NCBI GenBank assembly: GCA_946612055.1
Contig: CAMOEH010000049.1
Location: forward strand, 1 to 8,142
Reading direction: 5' to 3'
Length of the DNA stretch: 8,142 nt
Source: an uncultured Bacillota bacterium
Lineage (GTDB): Bacteria; Bacillota_I; Bacilli_A; RFN20; CAG-826
In this document: positions 1 to 7,317 of the stretch, piece by piece
Position numbering within the stretch: position 1 is the stretch's first letter
How the letters are laid out: each line of letters begins with the position of its first letter
Notes under the pieces: model-generated
What the model saw: only the letters and a program-made list of their open reading frames with translations
Told to the model about the DNA's origin: nothing
Database searches by the model: none
Program-made: the position numbers and the translations under genes

Positions 1-1087
1 AAGAATAAGGATTTCCACCAGAGAAAGTCATTTGGTTGTTCGGCCTAAAGGACCAGCCGGCCCCGACCACGTTGATGTAGAAAGGTTCTTTCAAGGACTC
101 AAACGCCGATTTGACCGCCAAAACGTTCGCATAGGCCTCAGCCACTCCGGCGATTTCCTTTTCCTCATCGGTTAAACCATCGTATAGAGCAAGGGCGGCA
201 TTGATTTGAGCTTGTTGGGAGCTATCTTGATAACGAAGGTTGCTCGGCAATTTCCAAGCCGCGTCCATAAAAGCGGTGGCGTGTTCTTGCATGACTTCGT
301 ATTCTTCCATCTTTGTGTTGGCTTGGTCTAATTTTTCTTTGGCTCCAGCCACTTCGTCGTTATAGTCTTCTGGAAGGATTTTCTCGTAAATCTCGTTTAA
401 TTCCTCGATCAAAGTCTTGTCTTGATAAACCAGTTGGCTTAAATCGACGTCATTCATCTTGATCACGAATTCATAGGCAGCGTATTCGCTATCTGACAGC
501 GCAGCCAATTCATCAAAGCGCGCCTGCAAGGCATCAACCTTTTCCTTGGCTGCGGATACTTCTTCTTTTTCTTTCGATTCCTCGGTCAAAGAAGCGTAAT
601 AAGCATAAGCAACGTTTACCAAATAGCGTTGCTCAAGCAGCAAATGGCCCTCGTCAGGCAAACTGTCTTTGCAAAAATCGAGGAAGCGGCGTTCGTATGC
701 CAAACTCAATTCCTGATCGATTTGGGCTTCGAGCAAAGCCTTATAGGCAGCAATATATTGATCCATTTTTTCCTTGGCCTCGACCACTTCAGGCCGCTCA
801 AGATAATCGCGATAGGAATAACTGACCGCGTAGTACATGACAATCAACTGATCGAGTTCGTCACCTGAATCCAAATTCACTTCGCCGACCGCATTTACCG
901 TATCAATGAAGCGGGCGACTATTTCGGGCAAGGGAGCAAGCTCATCGGAGCTATATTCGCTGCTTGAAGTCGGCGTCGACGTGTCTACACTGGAACTTGT
1001 GGATTCGGTCGAGTCTTGGTTCGTGTTTTTCGCGCATCCGGAAACAAGCAAAGCAAGACAAAAGCCCAACATCAACTTATTTTTCAT
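1..1087 (-). CDS. Helical-repeat lipoprotein, C-terminus cut by window edge
   Basis: The ATG at 1087-1085 opens a frame that runs without a stop to base 1, giving 362 complete codons. The N-terminus is a lipoprotein signal, MKNKLMLGFCLALLVSGC with lipobox VSGC (Cys18), then a Ser/Thr-rich linker (about 25-47). Residues about 65-333 are strongly helical, charged and repetitive, with about four diverged units of 60-70 residues. Each unit has a tyrosine/hydrophobic stretch and then a turn followed by an A-K-E-K-x-D-type helix (EAKEKMDQ, AAKEKVDA, GAKEKLDQ, and a weaker last copy after YDGLTDEEKE). Such Y-x-x-L-T-x-E-x-K helical units are frequent in surface proteins of Firmicutes. From about 335 the composition changes to a beta-like, Gly/Asn-rich stretch (INVVGAGWSF onward), suggesting a further C-terminal domain beyond the window. 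The start has a strong GGAGGG site 8 bases upstream and overlaps the CotH stop by 4 bases. I do not recognise the specific family; a surface partner, scaffold or substrate of the CotH kinase is possible but only inferred from position. Confidence 0.88.
   Translation of the reverse strand, partial: MKNKLMLGFCLALLVSGCAKNTNQDSTESTSSSVDTSTPTSSSEYSSDELAPLPEIVARFIDTVNAVGEVNLDSGDELDQLIVMYYAVSYSYRDYLERPEVVEAKEKMDQYIAAYKALLEAQIDQELSLAYERRFLDFCKDSLPDEGHLLLEQRYLVNVAYAYYASLTEESKEKEEVSAAKEKVDALQARFDELAALSDSEYAAYEFVIKMNDVDLSQLVYQDKTLIEELNEIYEKILPEDYNDEVAGAKEKLDQANTKMEEYEVMQEHATAFMDAAWKLPSNLRYQDSSQQAQINAALALYDGLTDEEKEIAGVAEAYANVLAVKSAFESLKEPFYINVVGAGWSFRPNNQMTFSGGNPYS
89..895 (-). repeat. Four diverged helical protein repeats within the lipoprotein gene
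   Basis: Residues about 65-333 of the left-most lipoprotein can be laid out as four units of about 60-70 residues. The best conserved piece is the helix EVxxAKEKxDxxxxxxxxL: it begins near residues 102, 177, 246 and (weakest) 312. The upstream part of each unit carries an aromatic cluster (MYYAVSYSYRDYL, AYAYYASLTEE, NEIYEKILPEDY, LALYDGLTDEE). The repeats are visible only at protein level; the DNA copies are too diverged to be recent duplications. Confidence 0.6.
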
Positions 1088-2868
1088 AGACTTAACCCTC
1101 CATAAACACCGTCAAGATAATCCAATCGTTCGTTTATCCAATTGAGGAAATGATTGGAAGCGTCATCGTGGGTATGAAAAGTGGTAACAATTCCAGGATG
1201 GTAGCTATGTTGGCTCGTTCCTAAAATCTGCCACTTGGCGAAGTTTCGGTTGAATTCACCGCGGAAACAATCGGAGATATAGGTGTCGTATTCCACCGCT
1301 TCTGCCACCAATGAATTTGAAGCAAACAGGCGGTAATACTTCGAGAATTCGCTGCTAAATCCATTCACGTGTGCCACCAAATACAACCACGGATTGGCGT
1401 GATTGGTCATTTGGTTGCAATAAGTTCCTTGGGAACTTGCAACCGATGCATCCGAAAGATTGCCGCTAGACCAATCGAAATCCCAAGGCGAGCCAAACGT
1501 AACTTTGTTAGCAATAGAGCCGTCGCTGAAATCAAAATAAAGATAGAAACTTGAGAAGCCAACATCGATGTCTTTCATGATTTCCTCGATGTAATACATC
1601 TTCATCAGCGAAGGGAGATCAAGCACTTGCTCAACCGCTTGCATCGGAGTTAAAGAGTTCGATAGATCCTGAACCACTTCACCCGCTTCGTTGATGACCA
1701 TCGCCACGCCGCCTGAAGCGGCAAGAAGAACCTTAAAAGCGTTGCGGACAATCGTTTCCGCGGTTTGGAATTGATCGGCGGAAAACCAATCCGTTTTAAT
1801 TCCATAATATCGTTCGGGAAAAGAACGACCGTTCACCATATCAGAACTGCCACCGATTGTGAAATATTGCCCTTCGTTCCGGGCGTAATCGTCCAATTCC
1901 ACAAGATAGCCGACTTCTTTTTGCAACTCGGTTTCTTCAGGTTCGTGAACGTTGAAACGACCTTTCCCGGCTTGATTTTGCTCTGCCAAGATATATAGGC
2001 CGTTATAAACGCCATTGAGATAAAGATTCACATAGGCGTAAGAACTAGAGTAGCCGCCGGAATGGTTATAAACATCGTCCCCTAAATGGAAGGCGGTGAC
2101 GTTCCGTTGCATCGAATAATCGTAATAATCAGCGAGCAAAACCCAAGATTTGAAGGCTCTCCCTTGATTTAGCCCAAGCATGTTTCTCTTCTTATCAAAT
2201 TTGATGCGATAGGCCTTTTTGTCGGCATTGAGAGTTCCGTTTCCCCTCAGCCTCACTCCAGCGGTTACGCCAGCAAAAGCATAGTCTTCATTAGAAACAT
2301 TCTCCACGGACACCGTCGAGGCGACATAAACCTCTTTAGAAGTGATCGCTCCTCCTTCGATTTTGATATTAGGAAATCCTGTATAAGGCTCGATGGTCAA
2401 GGTCGCGGTTTTGGAATCGACCTTAGTCCCGGACGGGGAATAAATGTCGGCTCTGACTTCTTGAGAACCGATTTCTGTCCTTCCGTTATTGACGAATTGG
2501 ACGCTCAGCCCTTGTGGCAACAGACCGGAAAGACGAAGATTATGAGTTTTTCCGTCATATTGAAAAACACGGGATTCCAAATCGTATTCGTCGAGTTTGT
2601 AATACTCTTTTTCGATATATTCCCCGCATTCGCAGGTCAGCCTCTTGGTTCCCGGAGCAAACAATGTCGCCTCGTTGATGACGCTTTCTTGGTTATAGTC
2701 ATGGCGATGGGGCCTTGAAGGGCGCGAATCCTCGCTCTCTTGCGAAGAAGAACTCGACGTCGGCTCTTCGGAAGAAGAAGAGGAGGTGCTGCTAGAAGGG
2801 GAGGGTTTGCTACCGCACCCAGCAAGCAGCAAAGTCAAAATCAATGTCGTAGGGAACCATATTTTCAT
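1084..2868 (-). CDS. CotH-family (atypical protein kinase) lipoprotein
   Basis: A 594-residue predicted lipoprotein. The signal peptide ends in the lipobox LLAGC (Cys18), followed by a Ser-rich linker (22-48). Residues 54-92 hold H-R-H, then TCECGEY, resembling a small His/Cys module common in Firmicutes surface proteins. Residues about 103-160 look like an MBG/Ig-like domain (QYDGKTH at the start, TATLTI at the end). The rest, about 165-585, is a CotH domain: GVRLRGNGTL (204-213), KKAYRIKF (217-224), ADYYDYSMQRN (246-256), YLNGVYNGLYILAEQ (283-297), VGYLVELD (319-326), MKDIDVGFSSFYLYFD (431-446) and PWDFDWSSG (461-469). In CotH proteins, which include the B. subtilis spore-coat kinase, Asp residues in the last two motifs are candidates for catalysis and metal binding; here D433/D435 and D463/D465. 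The kinase Asn position seems to be Ser. The protein should act outside the membrane, phosphorylating an unknown substrate (inference). It is joined to both neighbours by ATGA overlaps, an unusual companion for a Bat-like cluster. Confidence 0.93.
   Translation of the reverse strand: MKIWFPTTLILTLLLAGCGSKPSPSSSTSSSSSEEPTSSSSSQESEDSRPSRPHRHDYNQESVINEATLFAPGTKRLTCECGEYIEKEYYKLDEYDLESRVFQYDGKTHNLRLSGLLPQGLSVQFVNNGRTEIGSQEVRADIYSPSGTKVDSKTATLTIEPYTGFPNIKIEGGAITSKEVYVASTVSVENVSNEDYAFAGVTAGVRLRGNGTLNADKKAYRIKFDKKRNMLGLNQGRAFKSWVLLADYYDYSMQRNVTAFHLGDDVYNHSGGYSSSYAYVNLYLNGVYNGLYILAEQNQAGKGRFNVHEPEETELQKEVGYLVELDDYARNEGQYFTIGGSSDMVNGRSFPERYYGIKTDWFSADQFQTAETIVRNAFKVLLAASGGVAMVINEAGEVVQDLSNSLTPMQAVEQVLDLPSLMKMYYIEEIMKDIDVGFSSFYLYFDFSDGSIANKVTFGSPWDFDWSSGNLSDASVASSQGTYCNQMTNHANPWLYLVAHVNGFSSEFSKYYRLFASNSLVAEAVEYDTYISDCFRGEFNRNFAKWQILGTSQHSYHPGIVTTFHTHDDASNHFLNWINERLDYLDGVYGGLSL
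1096..1101 (-). promoter_or_regulatory. Strong ribosome binding site for the helical-repeat lipoprotein
   Basis: GGAGGG lies 8 bases before the ATG at 1087. It sits inside the last codons of the CotH gene (encoding Tyr-Gly-Gly-Leu) and fixes the start of a gene that has no stop in this window. Together with the ATGA overlap it points to coupled translation. Confidence 0.8.
2725..2805 (-). repeat. Serine-codon low-complexity tract in the CotH lipoprotein
   Basis: Codons 22-48 of the CotH lipoprotein encode a linker that is mostly Ser with some Glu, Pro and Thr, directly after the lipidated Cys. Runs of TCT/TCC/TCG triplets make it a simple-sequence DNA tract. It most likely lets the folded domains stand clear of the membrane or cell wall. 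Codons are mixed rather than one pure triplet, which limits slippage. Confidence 0.75.
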
Positions 2869-5462
2869 GCGGTTTCTCCTTTCTTTCTAAAACGGAATTT
2901 GCGAATTGCCACGTTGAAGACAAACAAAGCAATGGCGATGGACAAAAGCAATACGCGCGGATCGATGGAGTAGTCCATGGTGCGAGAAATAACGCGGAAG
3001 ATCGATTCGTTTTGTTCAAATAGGCGTCCACTATTTTGTAAGCAGAAATCCGCCAAAGCGTCATGCTCGCTGTTGCGGATTCGCATATCGAACTCCTTGG
3101 AATAGGAGAAAACAAAATGGGTAGACATTCTCGTTTCAATCCCGTTGGCCACCCTCACGGCTTCAAAGCAATAGACACCGGGCATGAAGAAGAAATCCGC
3201 GTTAGCATAACGGAAGGTGTTGCGGGTAACGAAGGTGAATTCAATGTTCTCGATGCTGCCATTTGGCAAAGTCAAAATGCCTTTGAGACTCGTGTCTTCG
3301 CTAGATATCGCCACAGTGGTGGCTTCGATTGTGATCCCGAAATTTCGTTCCTTGACCCGCAACGTCATAGTCCTTCGGCTTTTAACCGGGGAAAAAAGGT
3401 CTCTAACCGCGTTTTCGATGAAGGCAATGCCTCGGCTATCTTCGAAATAGTTGGCGGAATTAGTGCCATTAAGATCGCAAGTGAAAGAGCCAACCTTTCC
3501 TGACCCAAAGGGCATGGTCGCGTAAATCGGATCCGATTCGTAGGCAAGAATCATTAATGCGCCGTCTTTGATTTCCGTTCCGTTATATCCGCTTAAAGCC
3601 GGCACCGAAAGGATGCCTTCCGTCACTTGATTATGATTAACGATTCTCGGGGTGATGTCGGTTCCGTCATTCATATATTTGCCTTTGAGGCTTTCGGTTT
3701 CCGCTAGCAAAATCGGGGTCAATTGAGTGGGATCATTTACCGGATAAGCGGTGCCTCCTCCAATCGCGGCCAACGTCTCCAACGTGTCCATTTGGATGCC
3801 GTTGCCAACCCCAACGAAAGAGGCGGTGATTCCTTTTGCCCGGATATAAGCCAGGCGTTCTTTATAACCACTGTCAACCGGCTCGCCATCGGAAATAAAG
3901 ATGATGTGTTTGGTCGAGGCTTCATCAAAATCAACCAATTGGTTATTGGCCATTTTGAAAGCTTCCGCATAGGCCGTTCCATAGCCTAACTCGATGGAAT
4001 TGATCCGTTGGATGATTGTGTTCTTTTGAGAAACAAGGGTCATTGGGCACACCAGGGTGGGATTCGCATCAAAGGTGATAACACCAACGTAGTCATAATC
4101 TCGAAGGCTATTGACGCAAGCAATTGCGCTTTCTTTGGCAAATTCTAAACGAGTTTTACCTGCGACCATCTCCCGCATGGACGAAGATTTGTCGATCATC
4201 AAAAGGATGCCCACGGGAGCGTTTTCGTCCAATTTGGTATCAATGGGCAGCATAGGCCCAATCAACGGATCGCCATCCATGTTGCCGAAGTGATATGTGT
4301 TGTTTCCTCCGCTAGTGAGCAGACCACCTCCGCTATTAACATAGGATCTCAAGGTGCTCGTAAAGCCTTGGGGAAAGTCATTCAGGTTAACGTTCATTGC
4401 AATGACTTCTCCATAATCGTTGAGGTTCTCGTTTCTTCCAGCGACTTGACCGGGGGTTTTGACCTCAATCTGATAGGATTCTTCGAGAAGGTTTTTCAAT
4501 TTGGTGGACTCAGAGCCGGTTCCGTCCAAAATGAGAATTTTGCTCTCTGAGCTGAGCTCATAATAGCCATAATAATTGTTGTTTTCCTCGACCCCATCAT
4601 CTGGCGCGATGATTTTGGCATGGAGGGAATGCTCGCCAAAGGTGGTTATTTTGAGCGTTAAGGAAAGTTCATTAAGACCCTTTCTAACATCAACTTGTTC
4701 CGAGAATATTTGGGTATCGTTATCCGAAATAGTCAATGTCCCTCTAGCGGCATAATTGCTTAAAATTGAGACCTTTGCGGTAAAATCGCGGTTGATTTTC
4801 ACGTTATCGGGTATAGAAAACGCATCAAATTGCATATCGTTAGCACCTTCTAAAGACGGAAAATAAACCGCGTCGATTTCCACGCCACTATCTTTGAATT
4901 GACCGATATTTTCATATAAACCTCCATCGGTCTCGACCCCATCGGTTAAAATGACGATTCTCTTATCGTTATTGCCGCTAAAAAGAGAAAGAGAATAGCG
5001 GATCGCCTCTTCGATGTTGGTGGCATTTCGGGTTTGCTCATCAGGAGAGAAATTCAGATAACGTTGATACGCGCCTTTGGCATCTTTAGATAACGGGGCA
5101 GCGATTTCCGCTGTTTTGCCAAAGGTAACAAAGCCAACCCGGCCCCGATCATCGATAAGAGAAATCTCGTTTTCCAAATAAGAGTTCATTTGCTCCCTGA
5201 CCGTTTCTTGGCTAGCGGAGGCATCCACCAAGAAGACGACATCGTTATTGACTGGGGCGTCGGTCACATCAAGCCGAGCGCCCGCAACCACCGAAGTCAA
5301 CAAAGCGATAATCAAGGCGTGAACGAAAATGGAGATGACGAGATTTGGCTCTTTTCTACGGCGTTTGTTGAGCACGAAATAAAGCACGACGGATACGATT
5401 ACCACCGCGGGGATGATAAATAGCAGCCAAGGATATGAGAATTTCAGGCTAGTATTGCTCAT
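2865..5462 (-). CDS. Membrane protein with two VWA domains and a split amidotransferase-like fold
   Basis: An 865-residue protein. Helices at about 11-31 and 41-61 flank a cytoplasmic NKRRRKEPN loop; a third at about 834-851 is followed by a basic tail (RKFRFRKKGETA), so about 770 residues between should be extracytoplasmic. VWA1 (about 73-205) has FLVDASAS (D80, S82, S84), T148 and ILTDG (D174). An Ig/CARDB-like beta region covers about 210-290. An amidotransferase-like fold starts at about 307 (KILILDGTG, then SGGGLLTSGG near 377-386), is interrupted by VWA2 (about 415-590: LMIDKSSSM with D424, S426, S428; T496; FISDGEP with D525), and resumes to about 690 (GYNGT, DPIYATMPFGSGKVGSF). The catalytic Cys expected after the Gly-rich turn is absent, so it is presumably not an active amidotransferase. 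Both VWA metal sites look complete. The start overlaps the previous gene by 14 bases; an in-frame TAA at 5505-5507 rules out a longer protein. Large VWA proteins with this split layout are known in several phyla; ligand and role are unknown. Confidence 0.92.
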   Translation of the reverse strand: MSNTSLKFSYPWLLFIIPAVVIVSVVLYFVLNKRRRKEPNLVISIFVHALIIALLTSVVAGARLDVTDAPVNNDVVFLVDASASQETVREQMNSYLENEISLIDDRGRVGFVTFGKTAEIAAPLSKDAKGAYQRYLNFSPDEQTRNATNIEEAIRYSLSLFSGNNDKRIVILTDGVETDGGLYENIGQFKDSGVEIDAVYFPSLEGANDMQFDAFSIPDNVKINRDFTAKVSILSNYAARGTLTISDNDTQIFSEQVDVRKGLNELSLTLKITTFGEHSLHAKIIAPDDGVEENNNYYGYYELSSESKILILDGTGSESTKLKNLLEESYQIEVKTPGQVAGRNENLNDYGEVIAMNVNLNDFPQGFTSTLRSYVNSGGGLLTSGGNNTYHFGNMDGDPLIGPMLPIDTKLDENAPVGILLMIDKSSSMREMVAGKTRLEFAKESAIACVNSLRDYDYVGVITFDANPTLVCPMTLVSQKNTIIQRINSIELGYGTAYAEAFKMANNQLVDFDEASTKHIIFISDGEPVDSGYKERLAYIRAKGITASFVGVGNGIQMDTLETLAAIGGGTAYPVNDPTQLTPILLAETESLKGKYMNDGTDITPRIVNHNQVTEGILSVPALSGYNGTEIKDGALMILAYESDPIYATMPFGSGKVGSFTCDLNGTNSANYFEDSRGIAFIENAVRDLFSPVKSRRTMTLRVKERNFGITIEATTVAISSEDTSLKGILTLPNGSIENIEFTFVTRNTFRYANADFFFMPGVYCFEAVRVANGIETRMSTHFVFSYSKEFDMRIRNSEHDALADFCLQNSGRLFEQNESIFRVISRTMDYSIDPRVLLLSIAIALFVFNVAIRKFRFRKKGETA
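2876..2882 (-). promoter_or_regulatory. Ribosome binding site for the CotH lipoprotein
   Basis: AAAGGAG lies 7 bases before the ATG at 2868, inside the last codons of the double-VWA gene. It supports this ATG, which is also the one that begins the signal peptide. Confidence 0.8.
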
Positions 5463-7317
5463 TGAGCGATAACCCCCATTCCACCAAGGCGAGCGACAAT
5501 AAAATTAAGGCCAAAATCAAGACCGGATCAAAATCGGCTCGCGTAACCATCGCTTGAGCGTTTCCCTGCCTTTGATATTGCTCCGGCGCCAAATATTCCC
5601 AAACCGTCAAGAAATTGCTCTCTTCGGCCAAACCGCTGACAAAGAACCTTTTCGCAATCTTTTCACCGGAAGAATTCTCTTCGACCACGATGTGATTGCC
5701 AAAGTCGTTACATTCGTAGCGATAATCGCATTCCGGTGAGTTTTCGTTGTAGATGACCTCTTCATCAAGAGTCGTCAAAACAGAGGAAAGGCTAGAATGG
5801 ATGTTGATGGAATCATAAATGTGCGGGTTGGCGTTGGACAAAGTCGGCACCAAAACGTAATTCAAAATATTCCGGAACAAAATCACCATGTTTGCCGTAA
5901 GGGGCAGATCACTGAAGTGGAAATCGAAAGAAAAGATGATCAGATCCGCCTTGCCCAGATGCCCGGCAATGAGAATAGGGCTGCCATTGCAGGTAGCCAT
6001 AACATCAAAATCCGCCAAAAGATTCAAAGGGGTGTATTTGGTCAAATTGACCGTAGAAATCGTCACGCCCTCCATCAATGCCTGATAAACATCGGTGTTA
6101 GAGAAGGTGTCTTCCAATCGGCTTTCGATGAGAACGGGGTCTTTCCTTTGAATATGGATCTCCGAATTGTCGCTAGGCGGATTAGTGATAATCACTGCCC
6201 CGTCTTTAGGGAAGGCATCCGGATAATAGTTGTCATAAATATAAAGATCGAAACCGCTATTGGGGATATATTCATCGCTCGGGGAGCGAAGATAAAGATC
6301 GGCCTTTCCTATTGCCATGACCGCCGCTTGGGTAAAAATAATGTCATCTCCAACCAGCAAAGCGCGAAATTTCTCTTTTTCGATGCCATAAATTGCGGCT
6401 TCGTTGTCGCTAGGATAGGAATCTTCAACCAAAACTGGTTTCTTGTTGGACGATTCTTTCGTCATGGCCCTTAAATTGGCGCTGGTGACGCTGACCACCC
6501 CCAGGTTGTCGAAAGTCACATGGGCCGTTTCGTTCGCTTTTAGAGACATTTCGCGGGTCTGATAAAGGAAACCGTCATCCAAGTCGAGCTGCAACTTAAA
6601 ATCCGAGGCCGCATTATAGGAGGCGATATCGGCAGAGAAAGCATAATACCCGCCTTCCAAAGTATATTCGAAATTGGAAATGGCGAGATTGTATTCGTGG
6701 TCGGATACGTCTACGACATTGATATAGCCTTGGTGATCATAAGCGTGGTCGCTATAGAGGGTGACCTCACAATTGGGATTTTTCTCCATGATTTCATTGG
6801 TCAGCAAGATGGCGTCAGGAAGGTTGGAAGAGGCAAGGGAACAAGTCAAATTCGGCAAAGAATTGGTAATGGCTGCCTTGCTGATCTCCGATTCGAAAAC
6901 TACCCTCGGATGATCATCGGCCAAAATCAAGGAATAACGGTCGTGCTTGCTAGCTTTGCCCGAATCATGCTCAAAACGCTCTAGCGCGCGCTGAAACCGG
7001 GTTTGACCGTTTTTTGAGGCTGTCATGCTGGAAGAGGCATCGATGATCGCAATATGGTCCACCACTTCAACGTCTTTTCCAAATACCGGCGTGGCAATGG
7101 CAAAAGCTATCGATGCGGCCAAAGCAAGTTGCACTGCCAAAAGCAAAGATTTGGTCAACCAGCTAAAAGGATTGCGTTTTCGAAATTTAAGACTTTTTTT
7201 CCAAATGGAAGTCGAGGAAATCTTCTTTTGGGCATACCTTGGCTTGATAATGTAAATAATAATGATGATCGGGATGGCGATCAGGGCGATTAAGCCTAAA
7301 GGGGTAAGCAATTTCAT
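5449..7317 (-). CDS. BatA-type membrane protein with VWA and amidotransferase-like domains
   Basis: A 622-residue protein of the BatA/aerotolerance-type family. Residues 5-24 and about 54-77 are membrane helices separated by a Lys/Arg-rich loop (25-50), the usual N-terminal BatA layout; the positive loop puts the rest of the protein outside the membrane. A VWA domain spans about 86-205 with the motif IIDASSSM (D93, S95, S97) and a later LYSD (D190), but the MIDAS threonine is not evident (SLASSNLPDAI, about 160-170), so metal binding may be weakened. An Ig-like beta region follows (about 206-290), then a glutamine-amidotransferase-like fold (about 315-490) with no obvious Cys-His-Glu triad, ending in the family-typical LPLTANMVILFRNILNYV. 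A last helix at about 598-616 anchors the C-terminus. The ATG overlaps the DUF58 stop (ATGA) and has GGGGG 7 bases upstream. It probably forms a complex with the DUF58 protein and the next VWA protein (inference from family context). Confidence 0.92.
   Translation of the reverse strand: MKLLTPLGLIALIAIPIIIIIYIIKPRYAQKKISSTSIWKKSLKFRKRNPFSWLTKSLLLAVQLALAASIAFAIATPVFGKDVEVVDHIAIIDASSSMTASKNGQTRFQRALERFEHDSGKASKHDRYSLILADDHPRVVFESEISKAAITNSLPNLTCSLASSNLPDAILLTNEIMEKNPNCEVTLYSDHAYDHQGYINVVDVSDHEYNLAISNFEYTLEGGYYAFSADIASYNAASDFKLQLDLDDGFLYQTREMSLKANETAHVTFDNLGVVSVTSANLRAMTKESSNKKPVLVEDSYPSDNEAAIYGIEKEKFRALLVGDDIIFTQAAVMAIGKADLYLRSPSDEYIPNSGFDLYIYDNYYPDAFPKDGAVIITNPPSDNSEIHIQRKDPVLIESRLEDTFSNTDVYQALMEGVTISTVNLTKYTPLNLLADFDVMATCNGSPILIAGHLGKADLIIFSFDFHFSDLPLTANMVILFRNILNYVLVPTLSNANPHIYDSINIHSSLSSVLTTLDEEVIYNENSPECDYRYECNDFGNHIVVEENSSGEKIAKRFFVSGLAEESNFLTVWEYLAPEQYQRQGNAQAMVTRADFDPVLILALILLSLALVEWGLSLNEQY
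5473..5477 (-). promoter_or_regulatory. Weak, distant ribosome binding site for the double-VWA gene
   Basis: The only purine-rich run before the ATG at 5462 is GGGGG, 10 bases upstream, longer than the usual 5-9. This is the gene with the 14-base overlap, so its start probably depends on ribosomes finishing the BatA-type gene. No other start is plausible: a stop in frame lies at 5505-5507 and the next Met is residue 92, inside VWA1. Confidence 0.45.

Noticed and set aside
629..1145. Two small plus-strand frames of 79 codons each at the left side
   Set aside because: They are antisense to the helical-repeat lipoprotein, whose minus-strand frame is open for 362 codons with a lipobox and good ribosome site.
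1084..2868. Assigning the CotH protein to spore coat assembly
   Set aside because: The name comes from B. subtilis, but this protein has a lipoprotein signal, surface-type accessory domains and Bat-like neighbours, and no sporulation gene is visible.
3063..3503. A 146-codon plus-strand open frame
   Set aside because: It is antisense to the C-terminal third of the double-VWA gene and has no domain or convincing start context; it is a shadow.
5797..6474. A 225-codon open frame on the plus strand
   Set aside because: It lies fully antisense to the amidotransferase-like part of the BatA-type gene, shows no recognisable domain, and the minus-strand frame has clear family motifs.
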